From NCBI GenBank assembly GCA_902766985.1, contig CACXFP010000065.1, forward strand, positions 1-7,717: 7,717 bases of DNA, read 5' to 3'. A program made the translations under genes and the position numbers. Of this stretch, positions 1 through 6,007 are shown piece by piece. The DNA comes from an uncultured Bacteroidia bacterium (lineage in GTDB: Bacteria > Bacteroidota > Bacteroidia > Bacteroidales > UBA932). Position 1 is the stretch's first letter; every line of letters begins with the position of its first letter. Below the pieces are notes generated by a model. It searched no databases, was not told where the DNA came from, and worked only from the letters and a program-made list of their open reading frames with translations.

Positions 1-1
1 G

Positions 2-88
2 CGGAGAAGTAGGGATTCGAACCCCAGGAACAGTCACCCGTTCACCGCATTTCGAGTGCGGCCCAATCGACCACTCTGGCACTTCTCC
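2..88 (-). tRNA. tRNA-Ser, anticodon CGA
   Basis: Serine tRNA that reads UCG codons. On the minus strand the acceptor stem GGAGAAG pairs with CTTCTCC at the far end. The anticodon stem CCGCA/TGCGG encloses the loop CTCGAAA, giving anticodon CGA at 52-54. A long variable arm (GAAC...GTTC), characteristic of class II tRNAs such as Ser and Leu, follows, then the T-loop TTCGAAT with stem TGGGG/CCCTA. The discriminator base is G (position 2), the identity base expected for tRNA-Ser. The window stops one base later (C), so whether CCA is encoded cannot be seen. The gene starts 29 bases after the lspA stop on the same strand and has a candidate promoter element of its own in that gap. Confidence 0.97.
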
Positions 89-99
89 AATCGGGACTG

Positions 100-107
100 C
101 AAAGATA
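100..107 (-). promoter_or_regulatory. candidate -7 promoter box for tRNA-Ser
   Basis: On the minus strand this reads TATCTTTG, a full match to the Bacteroidota -7 consensus TAnnTTTG, ending 11 bases before the mature 5' end of tRNA-Ser. No TTTG is found at the expected 19-21 base spacing upstream, where the DNA is the 3' end of lspA, so the -33 half is weak or absent. The tRNA may therefore be transcribed on its own as well as by read-through from the lspA operon. The box match is seen directly; promoter activity is inferred. Confidence 0.5.
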
Positions 108-117
108 TAAAAATTTA

Positions 118-789
118 TTAATTCTCCCCTTTTCCCTTCTCCTTCTTTTCTTCCCGGGAGAAAAACCTCCACTGGAACAGGATCAAGTAGATAGCCCCGC
201 AGGTCACGCAACTGTCGGCGAAATTGAACACCGGCTCGAAAAAGACGTGCCCGCCAAGGAAGGGCACCCATGAAGGCCAGGTAAACAAAGGAAAATAGAA
301 CATATCCACCACCTTTCCGAAAAGGAAGGGGGCATAATGTCCGCCGAAGGAAGCAACCTCTACCGGGGTGGAGGCAGAAAACAGCACCCCGTAAAACAGG
401 GAATCTATGATGTTCCCGAACGCTCCGGCCGTGATGAGCGTAAGACCGGCCAGCACGCCCGCGGGGACCTCTCTCGCACCATCCTCCCTGACAACAGGCA
501 CTCCGTCAGCGCCATAGCCCTTCCTCACAAGTTTCGTTATCCACCAGCACAGGAAGCCGAAGAGCACGATCCGGAAAACGGAAAGAAGGAGCTTGCCGGC
601 GACTCCGCCGAAGGCCATCCCGAAGGCCATCCCCTCATTTTCGATGAACAGGATACGGAACCAGTCGGGAATCACGCTGAACTGCTCCCCGATGGTCATA
701 CCGGTTTTGACCAGAATCTTAATGACCTGATCTATGGCAACAAGAACGACTCCCAGGATAAGCAGCCGCCTGCCTTTGGAAATCTTCAT
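118..789 (-). CDS. lspA: lipoprotein signal peptidase (signal peptidase II)
   Basis: Inner-membrane aspartyl protease that removes the signal peptide of prolipoproteins after the lipobox cysteine has been diacylated. Numbering below counts from a TTG at 795; the ATG at 789 is two residues later and gives 223 aa. Visible family motifs are the N-terminal membrane segment with D22-Q, N53-EGMAFG, G127-N128-IID, VVD164-MFYF and FN191-FAD194-S. The last two carry the catalytic aspartate pair. About four hydrophobic segments and a very charged C-terminal tail (EEKKEKGKGEN) are present. Two insertions (about residues 92-112 and 140-158) make it longer than the roughly 165 aa proteobacterial enzyme. 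The Arg of the usual GNxxDR is Ser here. I chose ATG at 789 because TTG is rare and the ATG follows the stop of the upstream gene by two bases; the TTG would overlap that stop as TTGA. Third gene of the ileS operon. A likely client, a lipoprotein, is encoded at 6008-7138. Confidence 0.95.
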   Translation of the reverse strand: MKISKGRRLLILGVVLVAIDQVIKILVKTGMTIGEQFSVIPDWFRILFIENEGMAFGMAFGGVAGKLLLSVFRIVLFGFLCWWITKLVRKGYGADGVPVVREDGAREVPAGVLAGLTLITAGAFGNIIDSLFYGVLFSASTPVEVASFGGHYAPFLFGKVVDMFYFPLFTWPSWVPFLGGHVFFEPVFNFADSCVTCGAIYLILFQWRFFSREEKKEKGKGEN

Positions 790-791
790 CC

Positions 792-1247
792 TCAACCGCG
801 CCCTTTGGCGAGTTTATCCTTGGAGGCGACACTCAAGGTAGCATGGGGAACCAGGCGGAGCCTCTCCTTGGGGATAAGCTCTCCCGTCAGCCTGTCAATC
901 CCGTAGGTCTTATTCTCGATACGGACGAGTGCGGCCTCGAGATTCTGGATGAACTTGTACTGACGCTGGGCCAGCTGGCTGGCTTCCTCCTTGGAAAGCT
1001 GGTACGCACCGTCGTCCTCGACAGTCTTGAATGAGGGCGTGGTGTCCTCGATGTCGTTGCTTCCGTTGTGCATCACCACTTTGCGGAGGGTGTTGTACTC
1101 CTTTTTGGCAGCATCCAGCTTTTCAAGTATGATACCCCTGAACTCCTCGAGTTCTTCGTCGCTGTAGCGATTCTTGCCGACATGCGCCGTCCCTGCAGCT
1201 GCAGGAGCGGAACTCCGGTCAACATTAGGTTTTTTATCGTCTGTCAT
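792..1247 (-). CDS. DksA/TraR-family protein without zinc-finger cysteines
   Basis: A 151 aa protein of the DksA/TraR family, whose members bind in the secondary channel of RNA polymerase and modulate initiation, often with ppGpp. Residues 1-27 are a polar, Ala/Ser-rich, probably disordered extension. Residues 28-112 are charged and helical, fitting the two arms of a coiled coil. Residues 115-143 (YGIDRLTGELIPKERL...PHATLSVASK) align to the C-terminal zinc-finger region. The four cysteine positions are replaced by D118, T121, S139 and S142, and the protein contains no cysteine at all, so it cannot bind zinc as classical DksA does. The coiled-coil tip (about 63-80) lacks an obvious DxxDxA motif. 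It lies 12 bases after ileS and just before lspA, so it is presumably co-transcribed with both. I assign the family with confidence but leave the symbol empty because equivalence to E. coli DksA is not shown. Confidence 0.9.
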   Translation of the reverse strand: MTDDKKPNVDRSSAPAAAGTAHVGKNRYSDEELEEFRGIILEKLDAAKKEYNTLRKVVMHNGSNDIEDTTPSFKTVEDDGAYQLSKEEASQLAQRQYKFIQNLEAALVRIENKTYGIDRLTGELIPKERLRLVPHATLSVASKDKLAKGRG

Positions 1248-1259
1248 AATATCAAGCGT

Positions 1260-4200
1260 TTATCTGCTTACACTTATCTTGACAACCGCGTCGTCCCATT
1301 CAACCTCTGCCGCATCCGCGCCCTCGGAAAGGGGTTTCAGTTCCACGGACCTGGCAAGTGTCTGGGCTGCGATATAATCCTTGTATCCGGCAAGGGACCT
1401 GGAAATATCTTCAGCGGCTTTTCCATCTACAAATATAGCAACATCTATCTTATCTGTAACATCAAAACCGCTCTCTTTGCGAAGATTCTGTATCCTGTTG
1501 ATAAGCTCCCTGGCCGTACCCTCAGCCAGGAGGTCATCGGTGAGCGCGACGTCGAGCGCGATCGTAAGCGACCCCTCCGAAGCTACGAGCCAGCCGCTCA
1601 TGTCTTCGGATGAGATGAAATAGTCTCCTGGATTCAAGGTCACGTCTCCTCCGGGAAGTGTGAGGACGAAAGCCTCTCCGGCACTCTCGCATGAACGGAT
1701 CCTCGAGATTTCACCTTGGGAAAGGTTCGCGAAGGCCCCGGCAATTTCCTTCATCCTCGCACCGTAAACCTTTCCAAGTGTCTTGAAATTGGGCTTTATC
1801 TTCAGGGTGATGATGCCGGTAGTGTCCGAGATGAACTCCATCTCCTTCACGTTGACTTCTCCGAGTATGAGGCTGCGGACCTTCCCGAGCTGGGCCCGGA
1901 CGGAGTCGGATATCACGGGAATCAGAAGCTTGGACAAAGGCTGGCGGACCTTGATCCCGACCTTCCTGCGAAGCGCGAGCACCATGGAAGTGGCCTTCTG
2001 GGCAAGGGCCATCCTCTCCTCCAGGGCGGAGTCGACATGGTCGCTGAAGCTCTCAGGCATAGAAACGTAATGCACGCTCTCCTCTCCATCGGGGACGAGG
2101 TCGAGGTAGAGCCTGTCCATATAGAAGGGAGCTATGGGGGCGGCAAGCACTGCCACATCCACAAGGGCCTCATAAAGAGTCTGATAAGCGGCCAGTTTAT
2201 CCTGGTCGAGGCTGCCTCCCCAGAACCTCTTGCGGTTCAGGCGGACATACCAGTTGCTGAGGTGGTCGCAGACGAAATCCTGGATAAGCCTTCCGGCCAG
2301 GGTGACATCGTAGTCCTCATAAGCGGCAGTCACCTTGGAAATCAAGGTATTGGTAAGGGAGATCAGCCACCTGTCAATCTCCGGCCTTTCGCTGTAGGGA
2401 ACCTGGGCGGAGGTCGGATCGAAACCGTCTACGTTCGCGTACAGGGCGAAGAAAGAATAGGTGTTGTAGAGGGTGCCGAAGAACTTCCTGCGGACCTCAT
2501 CCACTCCTGCTTCGTCAAAACGCAGGTTGTCCCAGGGCTGGGCGTTCGTAAGCATGTACCACCTGAGGGCATCGGGGCCGAACTTGTCCAGTTCCGAGAA
2601 AGGATCGACGGCGTTTCCGAGCCTCTTGCTCATCTTGTTGCCGTCCTTGTCAAGAACCAGTCCGTTGGAAATGACCCTCTTGAAAGCAGGGGTGCCGCTC
2701 ACCATCGTGTGGATGGCATGGAGGGTGTAGAACCAGCCGCGGGTCTGGTCGACGCCTTCGGCGATGAAATCGGCTGTGCAGCCGAATTTGTCGGAGGAAA
2801 GGTTCCTGAGACCTTCCTGGGCGTAAGGCATGGAACCGGAGTCGAACCATACGTCGATAAGGTCCGATTCCCTTGTCATCTTCTTTCCGGATGGGGAAAC
2901 GAGGAAGATATTGTCAACATACGGCCTGTGAAGGTCTATGCGGTCATAGTTTTCAAGGCTCATGTCTTCAGGATCGAAGCCCTTGTCCCTCAATGGATTG
3001 GACTCCATGAATCCGGCAGCTACGGCCTTGTCGCATTCTTCGAAAAGCTCCCTTACGCTCCCGATGCATTTCTCCTCCTTACCGTCTTCGGTACGCCAGA
3101 TGGGAAGGGGTGTCCCCCAGAAGCGGCTGCGGGAAAGGTTCCAGTCCTGGATGTTTTCCAGCCACTGCCCGAACCTTCCGGTGCCGGTGGATTCCGGCTT
3201 CCAGGCAATCTGCTTGTTCAGTGCCACCATCTCGTCCTTTACGGCGGTAGTCTTGATGAACCAGGCGTCGAGAGGATAATACAGGACCGGCTTGTCCGTC
3301 CTCCAGCTATGAGGATAACTATGGACATGCTTCTGGATGCGGAACGCCTTGCCGGAGGCCTTAAGCATCATGCAGATGTCCACGTCCAGGGTCGGGGCGT
3401 CGGCGGGGAGGCTGTCGTCAAAGGCATTCTTGACATATCTCCCGGCGAACTCCTTATAGGAAGGATCGACGTTTGTTCCGACATAGGTGGGATCGAGGTC
3501 CTCTATGGGATAGAACCTGCCCTCTCTGTCAACCTGCGCCTGGCGGCGGCCCGTCTTGTCCACGACCATCATCGGGGGAACGCCGAAATTGGCGGCCACC
3601 CTCTTGTCATCCGCTCCGAAGGTAGGGGCGATATGGACTATGCCGGTACCGTCGGCCGTGGTGACATAGTCGCCTGAGATAACACGGAAAGCTCCGTCTT
3701 CCAAGGGTTTGAACCAGGGGATAAGGGGGTGGTAGGAAATGCCGACGAGGTCGGATCCGGAAAACTCCCCATCCAATATCCTGTAGGGCACGAGTTTGTC
3801 TCCCTTGTTGTATTCCGCAAAGGAAAGACCCGCCGCCTTGGGATTGAACCATGCCTCGACCAGGTCCCGGGCCACCACGAAGATGGCTTCCTCCCCGCTG
3901 TAGGGGTTGAACGAATGAACCCTCACATATTTGATGTCAGGTCCTACGCAAAGGGCGGTATTGGAGGGAAGTGTCCATGGAGTCGTGGTCCAGGCAAGGA
4001 AGAATACGGGAACGGACTCCACCCCGAACAAAGGCTGGGATTTCCCGTCTTTGATTATCTCGAACTGGACCGTGGCCGTGGTGTCGGTGACATCCTTGTA
4101 GCAACCGGGCTGGTTGAGCTCGTGGGAGCTGAGGCCGGTGCCGTCGGAAGGGGAATAGGGCTGGATGGAGAAACTCTTGTAAAGCAGTCCCTTGTCGTAG

Positions 4201-4697
4201 ATTTTCCTGAGAAGGTACCATAGGGTCTCTATATACCTGTTGTCATAGGTGATATAGGGATCTTTCATGTCCACCCAATAACCTATCCTTTCTGTCATCT
4301 CCTCCCATTCGCGGGTGTATTTCATAACCTCGCTGCGGCAGGTGCGGTTATACTCCTCGACGGATATCCTGGTTCCGATATCCTCCTTATGGATTCCGAG
4401 CTTTTTCTCGACTCCGATCTCTACCGGGAGGCCGTGGGTATCCCACCCGGCGCGGCGCATGACCTTGTAGCCTTTCTGCGTCTTGTACCTGCAGATGGAA
4501 TCCTTGATGGACCTGGCCATCACATGATGTATTCCCGGCTTGCCGTTGGCCGAGGGAGGGCCCTCGAAGAAAATGAACTCGGGTGCGCCTTCCCTGATGG
4601 AAAGGGATTTCTCGAAAGCACCATTCCTCTTCCACCTGCCGAGGATTTCCTGACCGGCAGCAACCAGATCGAGACCTTTGTATTCTTTGAATTTCAT
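1260..4697 (-). CDS. ileS: isoleucyl-tRNA synthetase, IleRS2-like with GIHH motif
   Basis: Class I aminoacyl-tRNA synthetase that charges tRNA-Ile with isoleucine in the cytoplasm. It has 1145 aa, longer than the E. coli enzyme (about 940) and in the range of eukaryote-like IleRS2. The N-terminal ATP site reads GPPSANGKPGIHH (46-58), where the usual HIGH is replaced by G55-I-H-H58. The CP1 editing domain is intact: WTTTPWTLPSNTAL (236-249) and GTGIVHIAPTFGADD (350-364). WNLSRSRFWGTPLPIW (519-534), DVWFDSGSMPYA (615-626) and KMSKR (688-692) complete the catalytic core. The anticodon-binding helical domain runs from about 775 and includes NWYVRLNRKRFW, followed by a long C-terminal domain without the cysteine-rich zinc ribbon of IleRS1. 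S464 sits where many homologues have Cys (PHSWR). First gene of the leftward operon, with a consensus promoter immediately upstream. No Shine-Dalgarno is seen; an A-rich stretch precedes the ATG. Confidence 0.98.
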   Translation of the reverse strand: MKFKEYKGLDLVAAGQEILGRWKRNGAFEKSLSIREGAPEFIFFEGPPSANGKPGIHHVMARSIKDSICRYKTQKGYKVMRRAGWDTHGLPVEIGVEKKLGIHKEDIGTRISVEEYNRTCRSEVMKYTREWEEMTERIGYWVDMKDPYITYDNRYIETLWYLLRKIYDKGLLYKSFSIQPYSPSDGTGLSSHELNQPGCYKDVTDTTATVQFEIIKDGKSQPLFGVESVPVFFLAWTTTPWTLPSNTALCVGPDIKYVRVHSFNPYSGEEAIFVVARDLVEAWFNPKAAGLSFAEYNKGDKLVPYRILDGEFSGSDLVGISYHPLIPWFKPLEDGAFRVISGDYVTTADGTGIVHIAPTFGADDKRVAANFGVPPMMVVDKTGRRQAQVDREGRFYPIEDLDPTYVGTNVDPSYKEFAGRYVKNAFDDSLPADAPTLDVDICMMLKASGKAFRIQKHVHSYPHSWRTDKPVLYYPLDAWFIKTTAVKDEMVALNKQIAWKPESTGTGRFGQWLENIQDWNLSRSRFWGTPLPIWRTEDGKEEKCIGSVRELFEECDKAVAAGFMESNPLRDKGFDPEDMSLENYDRIDLHRPYVDNIFLVSPSGKKMTRESDLIDVWFDSGSMPYAQEGLRNLSSDKFGCTADFIAEGVDQTRGWFYTLHAIHTMVSGTPAFKRVISNGLVLDKDGNKMSKRLGNAVDPFSELDKFGPDALRWYMLTNAQPWDNLRFDEAGVDEVRRKFFGTLYNTYSFFALYANVDGFDPTSAQVPYSERPEIDRWLISLTNTLISKVTAAYEDYDVTLAGRLIQDFVCDHLSNWYVRLNRKRFWGGSLDQDKLAAYQTLYEALVDVAVLAAPIAPFYMDRLYLDLVPDGEESVHYVSMPESFSDHVDSALEERMALAQKATSMVLALRRKVGIKVRQPLSKLLIPVISDSVRAQLGKVRSLILGEVNVKEMEFISDTTGIITLKIKPNFKTLGKVYGARMKEIAGAFANLSQGEISRIRSCESAGEAFVLTLPGGDVTLNPGDYFISSEDMSGWLVASEGSLTIALDVALTDDLLAEGTARELINRIQNLRKESGFDVTDKIDVAIFVDGKAAEDISRSLAGYKDYIAAQTLARSVELKPLSEGADAAEVEWDDAVVKISVSR

Positions 4698-4716
4698 GTT
4701 TTTCTCTATAATTTTG
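4686..4716 (+). promoter_or_regulatory. promoter of the cvpA-like - tsaB operon
   Basis: Plus-strand -33 box TTTG (4686-4689) lies inside ileS codons 3-4. After a 19-base spacer comes the -7 box TAATTTTG (4709-4716), a full match to TAnnTTTG. The start site would be near 4721-4724, giving a leader of about 25 bases before the ATG at 4749. Its -7 box directly abuts the -7 box of the ileS promoter. Confidence 0.75.
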
Positions 4717-4747
4717 CAAAGATACTCAATTCACATTTTTTTTCAAA
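4717..4747 (-). promoter_or_regulatory. promoter of the ileS - dksA-like - lspA operon
   Basis: Read on the minus strand: -33 box TTTG (4744-4747), a 19-base spacer with an A8 run, then -7 box TATCTTTG (4717-4724). This is a full match to the Bacteroidota housekeeping consensus TTTG-N19-21-TAnnTTTG. Transcription would start around 4709-4712, leaving a leader of only about 12-15 bases before the ileS ATG. That leaves no room for a leader-based regulator such as a riboswitch. The -33 box ends one base short of the cvpA-like start codon. Confidence 0.8.
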
Positions 4748-4748
4748 C

Positions 4749-5243
4749 ATGAACACGGTTGACATCATCATTCTGATCCTCTTCGTTCCTGCCTTTATCA
4801 GAGGCATTTCCAAAGGATTCATCGACCAGGTGGTGTCCATTGTCTCCCTCATCCTCGGCGTCTGGCTGTCATGGCACTTCGCCGCAAAGGTCAGCGAATA
4901 TCTCGACCCTTTCCTGGAAGTCTCGCAGACAGTACTGAACGTCATTTCCTTCCTGGTGATAGTGATCGCCGTCGTGGTCGGACTCAAACTGTTCGGTTCG
5001 GCCATCGAGAAACTCGTGAAATTCGTGATGCTCGGCTGGCTTGACAAGGTCCTGGGTTTTGCCTTCTCCTTGCTCACCATGGCCCTCGTGGTCGGTATCC
5101 TGGCCGCCGTCTTCGACTCCATTAACGTCAAATTCAACCTCGTAAGCGGGGATCTCCTGGCTTCATCTCTCCTTTATAATCCCCTGAAAGCCTTCGGCCT
5201 CACCGTATTCCCCTTCCTCAAACAACTGTTCATGAAATCATGA
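4749..5243 (+). CDS. CvpA-family inner-membrane protein
   Basis: A 164 aa hydrophobic protein resembling the CvpA family, named for the E. coli protein needed for colicin V production, whose molecular role is still unclear. The family signature is the start itself: NTVDIIILILFVPAFIRGISKGFIDQ, an Asp in the first membrane helix followed by a G-x-x-x-G-F turn into the second. Predicted membrane segments are about 5-20, 25-43, 63-83 and 101-122, followed by an amphipathic C-terminal tail. I chose ATG 4749 because it directly follows the promoter region and begins with the family's conserved N-terminus. The frame stays open far upstream, but that part is antisense to ileS. The stop overlaps the tsaB start as ATGA, implying translational coupling. 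Family assignment rests on pattern and topology, so it is less certain than its neighbours. Confidence 0.85.
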   Translation: MNTVDIIILILFVPAFIRGISKGFIDQVVSIVSLILGVWLSWHFAAKVSEYLDPFLEVSQTVLNVISFLVIVIAVVVGLKLFGSAIEKLVKFVMLGWLDKVLGFAFSLLTMALVVGILAAVFDSINVKFNLVSGDLLASSLLYNPLKAFGLTVFPFLKQLFMKS

Positions 5244-5932
5244 CCGACATAATCCTCATAGAAACATCCACGGCACTCTGCTCGGCCGCGCTCTCCCGCG
5301 ACGGCAAGGTCATCTCATACAAGGAAAGTTCAACCCCCCATTCCCACGCTTCCCTGACGGCTCCTTTCATAAAGGAAATACTTGATGAAAACTCACTCGC
5401 GGTCGGGGACTGCCAGGCTGTATGCGTGAGCAAGGGACCCGGTTCCTACACCGGGCTCAGGGTTGGAGTCTCGACGGCAAAGGGGCTGTGCTTCGGCAGC
5501 GGAATCCCCCTGCTCTCCCTCGGCACCCTGGATGTACTTGCATGGCAGGCAATTACAGAAAAACTCCTTCCGGAGGGATGCAGATACATTGTTCCATTGG
5601 TGGATGCAAGGAGGATGGAAGTCTATACGGCTGTCTTCCAGACCAACGGCACAAGGAAAACCGAAACGGCTCCCGTGATAGTGGACGGCGGGAGTTTCAC
5701 CGACATCCTTTCCGAAGGACCAGTGCTGTTCATCGGTGATGCCGCAGACAAATGCCGTGATGTGATCCGGGGAGAGAACGCACACTTCGTCCAATGCTGC
5801 CCGAAGGCCTCCTCAATGGCCATTCCCGCCACGAAAGCCTCCCAGGACGGACTCTTCGAAGACACGGCATATTTCGAGCCCTTCTACCTGAAGGATTTCA
5901 TCGCCACGAAGCCTAAAAAGAACCTTTTCTAA
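5240..5932 (+). CDS. tsaB: tRNA t6A biosynthesis protein TsaB
   Basis: A 230 aa TsaB (YeaZ) protein, the non-catalytic partner of TsaD in making N6-threonylcarbamoyl adenosine at position 37 of ANN-decoding tRNAs. It has the ASKHA fold: ILIETSTALCSAAL (5-18) is the phosphate-1-like strand pair, PHSH (33-36) fits the conserved HS motif, SKGPGSYTGLRVG (64-76) is the family hallmark and VDARRMEVY (121-129) is the conserved segment after it. Length is normal for the family, with no fused RimI domain. Its ATG overlaps the stop of the cvpA-like gene by four bases, so both share one promoter. t6A is an identity element for isoleucine tRNAs, giving a possible functional link to ileS encoded divergently. 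The C-terminal residues FYLKDFIATKPKK match the usual YLRxxxA...K ending of this family. Confidence 0.95.
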   Translation: MTDIILIETSTALCSAALSRDGKVISYKESSTPHSHASLTAPFIKEILDENSLAVGDCQAVCVSKGPGSYTGLRVGVSTAKGLCFGSGIPLLSLGTLDVLAWQAITEKLLPEGCRYIVPLVDARRMEVYTAVFQTNGTRKTETAPVIVDGGSFTDILSEGPVLFIGDAADKCRDVIRGENAHFVQCCPKASSMAIPATKASQDGLFEDTAYFEPFYLKDFIATKPKKNLF

Positions 5933-5996
5933 CGACAGAAGGTTGAAGTTCAGGCTCGCCTTTTTCAGCGATGTCAGAACTCCAACCTTCTGTCGT
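5932..5996. terminator. long hairpin between convergent genes, likely bidirectional terminator
   Basis: A 65-base foldback fills most of the gap between tsaB and the convergent lipoprotein gene. The outer arms 5932-5945 (ACGACAGAAGGTTG) and 5983-5996 are perfectly complementary over 14 bp. After an A/C mismatch, 5947-5951 pairs with 5977-5981. After an A/A mismatch, 5953-5955 pairs with 5973-5975 (one G-U). With one bulged T, 5956-5959 pairs with 5968-5971, leaving the loop CTTTTTCA. The first base is the last base of the tsaB stop codon. Neither side is followed directly by a clean T run (a T5 lies about a dozen bases beyond the left arm on the minus strand), so it is not a textbook intrinsic terminator. 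Position between convergent genes favours termination or 3'-end protection for both; a dispersed repeat is the alternative. Confidence 0.65.
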
Positions 5997-6007
5997 ACGG
6001 AAGCTTT

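Noticed and set aside
1..117. Phage or island attachment site at the tRNA-Ser gene
   Set aside because: The 5' flank is housekeeping lspA with no integrase, and the 3' side is outside the window. No repeat of the tRNA end was noticed inside the window.
337..906. A 189-codon plus-strand frame across lspA and the dksA-like gene
   Set aside because: Shadow of two well-supported minus-strand genes; the translation is rich in His, Pro and Arg with no domain.
1716..3677. A 653-codon open frame on the plus strand inside ileS
   Set aside because: It lies entirely antisense to ileS, which has full catalytic and editing motifs. Its translation shows no recognisable domain and has the Gly/Val/Glu/Leu bias expected of a shadow frame in GC-rich DNA.
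4389..4748. N-terminal extension of the cvpA-like protein by 120 residues
   Set aside because: This part is antisense to ileS and lies upstream of the likely transcription start. The conserved CvpA N-terminus begins at the ATG at 4749.
4698..4748. Riboswitch, T-box or attenuator controlling ileS
   Set aside because: The predicted leader is only about 12-15 bases, with no hairpin or leader peptide possible.
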